NCBI GenBank assembly: GCA_029256865.1
Contig: JARIEH010000176.1
Location: 1 to 6,797 of the forward strand
Length of the DNA: 6,797 nucleotides
From: Psychrobacter sp.
Lineage (GTDB): Bacteria > Pseudomonadota > Gammaproteobacteria > Pseudomonadales > Moraxellaceae
Reading direction: 5' to 3'
A program made the translations under genes and the position numbers. The notes under the pieces were generated by a model. The model did not search any database and had not been told where the DNA came from. It worked only from the letters and a program-made list of their open reading frames with translations. This document shows positions 1-5,230 of the stretch, piece by piece; position 1 is the stretch's first letter; every line of letters starts with the position of its first letter.

Positions 1-106
1 CGACTGATAAATTGAAGTGTCCAGCCCTTGGATTCTTCAATGGCGTTGGTGGTTGCTGATGATATAGGCGTGGGTCTAAAGTGACATAAGTATTGTGGTA
101 GCGCAT
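1..106 (-). CDS. selO: Protein adenylyltransferase SelO (YdiU family), N-terminal fragment, runs off left edge
   Basis: Only the first 35 codons lie in the window; the rest is beyond position 1. The frame begins at ATG 106-104 and reads MRYHNTYVTLDPRLY, then HQQPPTPLKNPRAGHFN. The pattern of an aromatic residue, a short gap, P-T-P-L-x-N-P-R and a later Asn is the N-terminal signature I recognise from SelO/YdiU proteins (E. coli has S-P-T-P-L-N-N-A-R at this place). SelO is a pseudokinase-fold enzyme that transfers AMP from ATP to Ser/Thr/Tyr of target proteins and is linked to redox stress. The kinase-like active site is outside the window, so activity cannot be judged. An AGGA motif about 11 nt upstream supports the start; the frame stays open further upstream to a TAA but holds no other ATG. 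Transcription is probably separate from the desaturase upstream, because a strong terminator intervenes. The family call rests on a short stretch. Confidence 0.62.
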   Translation of the reverse strand, partial: MRYHNTYVTLDPRLYHQQPPTPLKNPRAGHFNLSV

Positions 107-336
107 ATATAAGCGATTCCTAATTGGGTAAAGACATATTTGTACTGTGGGACTTTTAAATCGTTGATCTTAAAGTAAATAATTATAAATCAAAGTTTGG
201 CTAAGCTTATTATCGATAAGAGTAAATAAGCTCACTATAACATAGCCTTAATACGACAACAGAAGGCTGTGTCCGTATCTTGTAAGATAATTTTGCTCAA
301 AGATTTAGCTAAATAGTAATAATAAACTTAAGATAT
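107..336. other. Intergenic region between selO and the desaturase terminator
   Basis: AT-rich gap upstream of selO. It holds the candidate -10 box and an 8-bp perfect inverted repeat (AGCTTATT at 204-211, AATAAGCT at 225-232, 13-nt spacer), which lies just upstream of that -10 and could be an operator or a chance hairpin. I see no convincing small gene or structured RNA. Confidence 0.5.
182..187 (-). promoter_or_regulatory. Candidate -10 box for selO
   Basis: The minus strand reads TATAAT, a perfect sigma-70 -10 hexamer, about 75 nt upstream of the selO start codon. No good TTGACA-like -35 lies 16-18 nt further upstream, so this is only a plausible promoter in an AT-rich gap. Confidence 0.3.
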
Positions 337-369
337 AAAAAAACCCTCTATCTGTAGCAGATAGAGGGT
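337..369 (-). terminator. Intrinsic terminator of the desaturase gene
   Basis: A perfect 12-bp stem (343-354 paired with 358-369) closes a 3-nt loop. On the minus strand it is followed directly by a run of seven T. It lies about 50 nt past the desaturase stop codon and should isolate that gene from selO downstream. Confidence 0.92.
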
Positions 370-419
370 AGGAGAAGCGTTACAATATTTATGCTTAATC
401 TAGACTTGATTAGCGATGG

Positions 420-1823
420 CTATGCAGCTCTGCTGCTATGACCAATCGAGCGGAAAGCGGTCTTTAAGTTATCATTATGCGCAAGGATCTTCTTTTCGAT
501 CTTGGCATATTCATGCTTAAGCTTGTCATCAACTTCGTGTAAGCGATCTGCAAACTCAGTCTTTTTCATCTCAACCGCTTTTGCTTTTAGCGCCTGCCAC
601 TCTTCTACCGTCTGCGTAAAGGCATCATACTCAAACTTGATACGATCCTGGAAGCTTTGCATCGCTTGAGGCATATCAATGTGCTCAGCATTTAAGCTAT
701 CGATCGTTTTATGAGCCTTTTTAAACTGCATTTGTACTTCAGCATGTTTAATAGTCGCGTCATCAACCGTACGCAGTTCCGTCGTTAGGCCAATTTTTGA
801 CAGACCAGCGATCAACCATTTGGTTGGGTCATACTGCCACCATTTAACCCCATTACGATAGTCGTATTGGAAGAAGTGATGATAGTTATGATAACCCTCA
901 CCCCAGGTAAAGATCGCTAAAAAGAAGTTATCACGTGCCGTGTTGGTATCAGTATAAGGACGGTTACCAATCATATGACACAGTGAGTTGATAAAGAAAG
1001 TAAAGTGATGGGTCAGTACCAGACGTAGTAAGCCAGCTAATACTAAGGTGCCCCATACATCACCAACCAACCAACCAACTGCAGATACTAGACCAATATT
1101 TGTCGCTAATACCCAAAGACCATAATGCTTATGCTGCAGTTGTAGCACTTTGTCTTTAGTCAAATCAGGAATGTTTTTGTAGTCGAATCGACCACTTGGA
1201 TAGTTGCGTAGCATCCAACCGATATGACTGAACCAAAAACCACGTTTGGCTGAGTACGGGTCTTCCATGACATCATCAACATGACGATGATGACTGCGGT
1301 GACCAGAAACCCAATCAAATGATGAACCTTGTACAGCAAGGGTTGCACCAAGCAATAAGAAGTTTTTGACAACAGGGTGGGCTTTATAAGCACGGTGAGC
1401 AAGCAGACGGTGATAGCCTGCAGTAATGCTAATACCTGTCCATACCATAAAAGCACCAAACACACCCCAGACTGGCGCGCTGACTTGATGAGTCATTAAG
1501 TACCAAGGAGTAATGACTGCAGCTGCAAGTGGCGTCGCTATTAAAAATATCGCCGGCACTAAGTTAATCGGTGATTTTTTGAACTCAAGCTCAAGAGGGT
1601 CGATAGCCTCATCGTTGATTGAGACCTCGCCTGGTTTAGTAGTGCTTGCATAGCTACGTTTTGTAGTAGGCTGTTCATCAAGCGCACCTTTTGCTTTAGC
1701 GTCATCAAACCATGTCTTAAAACGCGTCGCTTGTACGGTTGCATTTTGTAGAATGGTGTCGCCAGATTTGATAGCGAAACGTAAGCCTTTAAGCGGTAAG
1801 CCAATTGCTTTTTTTGCAATCAT
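420..1823 (-). CDS. Membrane acyl-CoA (delta-9 type) fatty acid desaturase
   Basis: Integral inner-membrane di-iron enzyme predicted to insert a cis double bond into saturated acyl chains, raising membrane fluidity, using O2 and an external electron donor. The 467-residue product has the complete metal-ligand set of stearoyl-CoA desaturases: H138-x4-H143, H175-x2-H178-H179, N279-x3-H283, and H312-x2-H315-H316 within GEGYHNYHH. The stretch around 186-204 (EDP, then RGFWFSHIGWML) is also typical. Hydrophobic segments lie near 86-110, 117-137, 152-168, 235-253 and 256-275. The core is about 85-350. A polar N-terminal extension of about 80 residues and a charged Lys/Glu-rich, probably helical tail (about 354-460) make it longer than many bacterial homologues of 300-400 residues. 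AGGA lies 8 nt before ATG 1823. Regiospecificity (delta-9) and substrate (acyl-CoA or phospholipid) are inferred from the family. No fused cytochrome b5 or ferredoxin domain is seen. Confidence 0.93.
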   Translation of the reverse strand: MIAKKAIGLPLKGLRFAIKSGDTILQNATVQATRFKTWFDDAKAKGALDEQPTTKRSYASTTKPGEVSINDEAIDPLELEFKKSPINLVPAIFLIATPLAAAVITPWYLMTHQVSAPVWGVFGAFMVWTGISITAGYHRLLAHRAYKAHPVVKNFLLLGATLAVQGSSFDWVSGHRSHHRHVDDVMEDPYSAKRGFWFSHIGWMLRNYPSGRFDYKNIPDLTKDKVLQLQHKHYGLWVLATNIGLVSAVGWLVGDVWGTLVLAGLLRLVLTHHFTFFINSLCHMIGNRPYTDTNTARDNFFLAIFTWGEGYHNYHHFFQYDYRNGVKWWQYDPTKWLIAGLSKIGLTTELRTVDDATIKHAEVQMQFKKAHKTIDSLNAEHIDMPQAMQSFQDRIKFEYDAFTQTVEEWQALKAKAVEMKKTEFADRLHEVDDKLKHEYAKIEKKILAHNDNLKTAFRSIGHSSRAA

Positions 1824-1824
1824 A

Positions 1825-1844
1825 TAATATTCCTAACAATATTA
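1825..1844 (-). promoter_or_regulatory. A/U hairpin around the desaturase ribosome binding site
   Basis: In the transcript, UAAUAUU (1844-1838) can pair with AAUAUUA (1831-1825), leaving GUUAGG as a six-base loop, so part of the Shine-Dalgarno AGGA is in the loop and the rest in the stem, next to the AUG at 1823. All seven pairs are A-U, so the helix is weak and temperature sensitive. The pairing is visible; a regulatory role is speculation. Confidence 0.3.
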
Positions 1845-1879
1845 GTTTCAGGCCCTATATTAACCTAAATAGAGAGGAA

Positions 1880-1897
1880 AGTGAACAGTTATACACT
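1880..1897. promoter_or_regulatory. Imperfect 18-bp palindrome, candidate DesT/FabR-type operator of the desaturase gene
   Basis: The plus strand reads AGTGAACAGTTATACACT, with outer arms AGTG/CACT and half-sites AGTGAACA and AGTGTATA matching at 6 of 8 positions. It lies about 57-74 nt upstream of the desaturase start. TetR-family regulators of unsaturated fatty acid synthesis (DesT in Pseudomonas, FabR in enterics) bind palindromes with similar AGTGAAC/AGCGTAC-like half-sites, as I recall. It overlaps TATAAC on the minus strand (1893-1888), a possible -10 with a poor -35, so a repressor here could block transcription. No regulator gene is in the window. Confidence 0.4.
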
Positions 1898-1940
1898 AGA
1901 AAAATATTGCTAAATAACAATAACTTGTATGAATATATAG

Positions 1941-1946
1941 ATTATA
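1941..1946 (-). promoter_or_regulatory. Candidate -10 box for the desaturase gene
   Basis: The minus strand reads TATAAT about 118 nt upstream of the desaturase ATG. The -35 region at 16-18 nt spacing is poor. If used, the leader would contain the 1880-1897 palindrome. TATAAC inside the palindrome is an alternative. Confidence 0.27.
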
Positions 1947-2111
1947 TGAGATTAATACCTTACTAGCTTTCAGGAATTGAGTGAAAGTGTAAGTAGAAGC
2001 GAATTCTTGTTGCCTGATACTAGCTTATCGTTACCTTATAAACAGCCCATAAAAGTTGATAATAACAGACTTTCATTGCCATAAAACCATGTGAACAAAA
2101 CGTCAAATAAA

Positions 2112-2156
2112 CAAAAAAGTATTTTAAAAGCCCTTTATCTTAGACAGGCCTTAAAA
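2112..2156 (-). terminator. Weak candidate terminator of the phosphodiesterase gene
   Basis: On the minus strand, TTTTAAGGCCT (2156-2146, overlapping the last codons) can pair imperfectly with AGGGCTTTTAAAA (2134-2122), followed by a run of six T (2118-2113). The stem has a mismatch and bulges and spans the stop codon, so terminator strength is doubtful. Confidence 0.3.
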
Positions 2157-2916
2157 GCTGCGTGGGAATGTCGGTGATGATAAAGTCAACGTGCCATTGT
2201 ACAAGCTGTTTGACCTTTTCGATATCATTAACCGTCCATGCGCTCACAGGCAAGCCATAACGATGAGCCTCGCGAATAAAGGACTGAGTTAAGAGTGGAT
2301 AGTAGATACCTAACTGAGTACAGCCAAGTTGTCGCGCAGTATTAGGCGCTGAAATCAGTAATTCTGGGGTAAGTATTAGTAGGCCTCGCGGGATTTTTGA
2401 TAGCCATTTATTGCGTTGTAGTTGAGCGAGCAGTTGTAGATCAAAGGTAGTCAAGACGATAGGTAGCTGGGCGAGCGGAGTGTCTATCAAATAACGTGTC
2501 AACGCTTGGGTTAATTTGGAATAATTTGTCCTATTATGGGTTTTTATTTCCAGTTCAATATGACTGAATTGAGTCAGTGTTGGTCGCGCTTGAGAGGATG
2601 GTGTTGTATCGTCAGCTAGCAGTGCTTGAGCGAGCATATCCAAAGTAATGATTTGATGCCCAGACTGTAAATGGCGCTGAATCTCAGCCAGACTCAGCTG
2701 ATCAATGCGTGACTGTACCCCGCATAGCCGCTGTAGTGTCTCATCATGAAAGATAATTAAGTGTCCATCAGCAGTCAGCTGTACATCAAGCTCAACCCCT
2801 GCCAAGCCATGGGGCTGTAAGCCACGAGCATGGTGAAAACCAAACAGGGTGTTTTCTAACGCTTCATGACGTGCACCGCGATGTCCGAGAAGCTGCGTAT
2901 TTCCAAGTTTTATCAT
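2140..2916 (-). CDS. Glycerophosphodiester phosphodiesterase, cytoplasmic UgpQ-like
   Basis: Predicted to hydrolyse glycerophosphodiesters from phospholipid turnover to sn-glycerol-3-phosphate and an alcohol, with a divalent metal. The 258 residues span a complete GDPD TIM barrel. The catalytic H12-R13 is in GHRGA, followed by E21-N22-T23; metal ligands E42 and D44 lie in VELDVQLTADG; the second catalytic His is H57-D58 in IIFHDETL. Later signatures are ELEIK (121-125), SAWTVN (225-230) and the terminal ITDIP (247-251). There is no signal peptide or membrane segment, and the length matches the roughly 250-residue cytoplasmic UgpQ type, not the longer periplasmic GlpQ. ATG 2916 precedes the barrel closely; only a weak AGG is seen upstream, and an upstream ATG meets a stop at once. 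No glycerol-3-phosphate transporter gene is adjacent. Substrate preference cannot be read from sequence. Confidence 0.93.
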   Translation of the reverse strand: MIKLGNTQLLGHRGARHEALENTLFGFHHARGLQPHGLAGVELDVQLTADGHLIIFHDETLQRLCGVQSRIDQLSLAEIQRHLQSGHQIITLDMLAQALLADDTTPSSQARPTLTQFSHIELEIKTHNRTNYSKLTQALTRYLIDTPLAQLPIVLTTFDLQLLAQLQRNKWLSKIPRGLLILTPELLISAPNTARQLGCTQLGIYYPLLTQSFIREAHRYGLPVSAWTVNDIEKVKQLVQWHVDFIITDIPTQLLRPV

Positions 2917-3169
2917 AGAGCCTATATTTTCATAGTCAGTAGTTTTTCAATTAATGATGTAAGTAATGGCTTATCATCACAGGTCACTGCTTATTATCGT
3001 AAGTTATCACACGCCCTTTATTACAATCCATGAAACCTAACTACATAAAAGTAAGCAGCGATACATAACTTTGTTAGGGTGTTGCAGCCAAAAGCAAGCG
3101 CTGAGTGAGCCGATGCGTTTTATTTGTATACCTATGGTCTACATTGATGAACAAGTCTTGCAAACTCCG

Positions 3170-3175
3170 TATAAT
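3170..3175 (+). promoter_or_regulatory. Candidate distal -10 box for the lipoprotein gene
   Basis: A perfect TATAAT lies about 137 nt before the lipoprotein start. The best -35-like hexamer (TTGATG, 3144-3149) is 20 nt away, longer than ideal. Confidence 0.3.
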
Positions 3176-3205
3176 AGCGTAATTTTATTATCCATGGTAC
3201 ATGGC

Positions 3206-3235
3206 TTTTTATTTCTAACAACACAAACTTATAAT
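3206..3235 (+). promoter_or_regulatory. Candidate proximal promoter for the lipoprotein gene
   Basis: TATAAT at 3230-3235 has a weak TTTTTA at 3206-3211 with 18-nt spacing. Transcription would start near 3242, giving a leader of about 70 nt that includes the AGGAG ribosome binding site at 3297-3301. Confidence 0.4.
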
Positions 3236-3311
3236 GCTAAATAGAGCAATATAAATGATGAGACTGTCCATTGGTGGCGGTATGAGTCAGTAAATCAGGA
3301 GCGAAGTAAAT

Positions 3312-4268
3312 ATGAGCGTAGCAAATAAACGTTGGAACAAGTGGCAAAAAGTTGCCGGAATCAGCATGGTGTGTGGTTTAGTCCTTGCAGGCTGTGATCG
3401 CTCAGATAAAAAGGATGTAGCGACTGAAAGTGCAGAATTAACAGAACAGCAGCCAGCTGCTAGTGAGAATGCTGCGGCCACTTCTGTCAGCTGTGATGAT
3501 CCTATGGTGCAAGATCGTCTGAAAACTGTCCTAAAAAACACGCTCAACCAACAAGCACAAATGCTGGCTGAGAATTATGCTAACGAGGCGGAAGTCAGTC
3601 TAAGCAGTGGCGCTGTAAGCGATAAAATCAATGGTATTATGATTGATATACAAAACGCAGCGGTACTGCAAGCCGCCAATGCCAATGGTATGACGACTTG
3701 TCAAGCAAGTGTCAGCATGACATTGCCAAGTGAGGATTTGTATCAAGCCAGCCAAGTCCATGCTGCCAATAATCAGCCAAGCTTGCAAACGCGCTTGGCT
3801 CAAAACAATATCCGTATTAATAACAACATGCTGGTTGATGATGCCTTTACTTATGTGGTAGGTGCCCAAGGTGGGCAGGTTCAGGCTCGTATCGCAGGTC
3901 AGCCAGCGCTCATTGCCATCGTTGGGGATGTAATGGCAGGCTCAGCATTTAAGTCAGTTATGGATGAGCAACAAGCTAAGCGTCAAGCTGCAGAAGCCGA
4001 GCGTCGTGCTCAGGAGGCGGCCCGTCGTCGTGAAGCTGCTCAAAATAATCGTGAAAACCAAGCCAATCGTCAGCCAAGTGCTGTGACACCTGCTGCGCCA
4101 GTACGTCCCGCTGAACCTGCTACGCCGCCCACTATTAGTCAAAGCAACACAGCAGTGACGCCTGGTGCCAATGCTACCACACCAGTCACGCCAGCAGTAC
4201 CAAAGGCTGTGCCTAAAGATGACAGCATAGATATGGTTATCGTTGAAGACGAAAGTGCTACGTACTAG
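3312..4268 (+). CDS. Predicted lipoprotein of unknown function with Pro/Ala/Thr-rich C-terminus
   Basis: I do not recognise a named family. The 318-residue product has a basic N-terminus, a hydrophobic core (14-27) and the lipobox LAGC, so C28 should be lipidated and become the mature N-terminus. The next residue is Asp29, which in E. coli is the Lol-avoidance signal for inner-membrane retention; the rule may differ in Moraxellaceae. After an acidic linker (33-60), a probable folded domain spans about 61-215. It has only two cysteines, C61 and C130, which could form a disulfide, and a conserved-looking stretch TTCQASVSMTLP. Residues 217-253 are Arg/Ala/Glu/Gln-rich and probably one long helix or coiled coil. 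Residues 255-303 are Pro/Ala/Thr/Val-rich and likely extended, ending in an acidic tail. That design suggests a periplasmic tether or scaffold, but this is inference. AGGAG, 10 nt before ATG 3312, supports the start. It stands alone, ending at a shared terminator. Confidence 0.85.
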   Translation: MSVANKRWNKWQKVAGISMVCGLVLAGCDRSDKKDVATESAELTEQQPAASENAAATSVSCDDPMVQDRLKTVLKNTLNQQAQMLAENYANEAEVSLSSGAVSDKINGIMIDIQNAAVLQAANANGMTTCQASVSMTLPSEDLYQASQVHAANNQPSLQTRLAQNNIRINNNMLVDDAFTYVVGAQGGQVQARIAGQPALIAIVGDVMAGSAFKSVMDEQQAKRQAAEAERRAQEAARRREAAQNNRENQANRQPSAVTPAAPVRPAEPATPPTISQSNTAVTPGANATTPVTPAVPKAVPKDDSIDMVIVEDESATY

Positions 4269-4330
4269 TGTTTTATTCTTCGATATGGCCTGCTTTGAGT
4301 TAGCTTAAAAAAGCGGGTATTAAAAAATCT

Positions 4331-4366
4331 AAAAAACGCCCGCAACTCAAGTTGCGGGCGTTTTGC
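4331..4366. terminator. Bidirectional intrinsic terminator between the lipoprotein and adenosyltransferase genes
   Basis: A perfect 14-bp stem (4333-4346 with 4351-4364), GC-rich in the middle, closes a TCAA loop. The plus strand has four T after it; the minus strand has six T followed by more T-rich sequence. It sits between two converging genes and can serve both, probably better for the minus-strand gene. Confidence 0.93.
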
Positions 4367-4398
4367 ATAATAGCCTCAATATGTTGACTGTAAAGTTT

Positions 4399-5064
4399 TT
4401 ACTCGTTATCTGTGCTCGGCAAGTTTTTTAAGACTTGGCTGTTCCACAGTACTTCAGAGATTTGCTCTGGATCCGTACAAAAGCGTGCCGCTACAAATAG
4501 CCAGTCAGATAGGCGATTGACAAAGCGGATGGCAGTACTACGGATTGCTTGTGGACGCTGTTGTTGTAATATCACTGCTTGACGCTCAGCGCGGCGGCAA
4601 ACACTTCTTGCCACATGCAGTTGGCTGACCAATACTGAGCCTGTCGGCAAAATAAAATCCTTTAGTGGTGGCAGAGTTGTATTCATTGCATCAATCTGTT
4701 GCTCTAGCCATTCGATATGAGTCTCATTCACACCTTCATATTCTGGCATCGCAAGCTCACCACCGATATTGAATAATAAATGCTGAATGATGACTAAAGC
4801 TTGAGTAAAATCTATATCGCCTTGTTCTAAACACTTAGGCTCTAGACGCTCAGACAGTGTTTTCTTAGTGGTTTGGTCATGGCGAGCGGCAGTCACCGCT
4901 TGGGTGAGATGTGAGCGAACCAGACCGATATGAGAGTTCAGCTCATCGATATCACCCATGACGCTGAATAAGTTATCGGCTTTGCTGACTCGACTGCCAT
5001 CTGCCATACCTGTACTGCCATCATCCCCAGTGCGTGTATATATCTTGCTTAAGCGATTGCCCAT
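4399..5064 (-). CDS. Corrinoid (cob(I)alamin) adenosyltransferase, PduO type
   Basis: Transfers the 5'-deoxyadenosyl group of ATP to cob(I)alamin, making adenosylcobalamin in the cytoplasm. Family features in order: the N-terminal ATP-binding motif IYTRTGDDGSTGM (8-20); GDIDELNSHIG (37-47); FNIGGELA (98-105); FILPTGS (137-143); ARSVCRRAER (152-161), the conserved basic nucleotide-binding helix; and NRLSDWLFVAARF (183-195). At 221 residues it is longer than the usual 185-195, mainly from a polar segment at about 54-88. The FILPGG motif common in the family reads FILPTG here. AAGGA, 10 nt upstream of ATG 5064, supports the start. It has no cobalamin-synthesis or diol-utilisation neighbours, so it probably serves general B12 assimilation, not a catabolic microcompartment. 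It diverges from cysS and ends at the shared terminator. Confidence 0.94.
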   Translation of the reverse strand: MGNRLSKIYTRTGDDGSTGMADGSRVSKADNLFSVMGDIDELNSHIGLVRSHLTQAVTAARHDQTTKKTLSERLEPKCLEQGDIDFTQALVIIQHLLFNIGGELAMPEYEGVNETHIEWLEQQIDAMNTTLPPLKDFILPTGSVLVSQLHVARSVCRRAERQAVILQQQRPQAIRSTAIRFVNRLSDWLFVAARFCTDPEQISEVLWNSQVLKNLPSTDNE

Positions 5065-5230
5065 AATATCTAAGTCCTTAATGGTTTAGTGTTCAATAGT
5101 GTTAGTTTCGCGCCCATTGTAGTATTTTACGGCTGTTTTCGCTAAGATAATGGATTAAGTTTTATACGTCTTTGATGTTTACCGTCACCTCATTGTATTC
5201 ATTGTACTTTATTCACAAGGCTATCTTATT
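5065..5230. promoter_or_regulatory. Divergent promoter region between the adenosyltransferase gene and cysS
   Basis: 166 bp must drive both genes. On the minus strand TACAAT (5120-5115) is a possible -10 for the adenosyltransferase. On the plus strand TTGATG (5172-5177) with TATTCA 18 nt later is a weak candidate for cysS. No B12 riboswitch or T-box-like leader is evident, and the space on either side is short for one. Confidence 0.4.

Larger units (their letters stand above)
1824..2139. other. Intergenic region between the phosphodiesterase and desaturase genes
   Basis: 316 bp of AT-rich sequence serving as the 5' region of the desaturase. It contains the ribosome-binding-site hairpin, the 18-bp palindrome, the TATAAT candidate and, at its right end, a weak terminator-like structure of the phosphodiesterase gene. 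A lone half-site-like GTGAACA occurs at 2091-2097. I see no convincing small gene; the open frames are about 20 codons or fewer. Confidence 0.5.
2917..3311. other. Divergent intergenic region between the phosphodiesterase and lipoprotein genes
   Basis: 395 bp between two diverging genes, so it must hold promoters for both. For the plus-strand gene two TATAAT boxes are visible (3170 and 3230). For the minus-strand gene I see no convincing -35/-10 pair. A short hairpin (CCATG 3192-3196, CATGG 3200-3204) followed by CTTTTT sits between the two TATAAT boxes. Confidence 0.5.

Noticed and set aside
40..84. Short plus-strand frame starting MALVVADDIG
   Set aside because: Only 14 codons, no ribosome binding site, and it lies antisense to the selO N-terminus.
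2140..2916. Possible operon of the phosphodiesterase with the desaturase as a lipid module
   Set aside because: 316 bp separate them, there is a possible terminator, and the desaturase has its own candidate promoter elements. Adjacency alone is weak evidence.
3113..3244. Plus-strand open frame of 43 codons upstream of the lipoprotein gene, starting MRFICIPMVYIDEQ
   Set aside because: No good ribosome binding site, both TATAAT boxes and the hairpin lie inside it, and the composition looks like translated AT-rich promoter DNA. Conservation or ribosome profiling would be needed to revive it.
5065..5230. Possible cobalamin riboswitch before the adenosyltransferase gene or T-box before cysS
   Set aside because: The whole divergent gap is 166 bp, no B12-box-like or T-box-like conserved motif is visible, and T-boxes are not expected in gammaproteobacteria.
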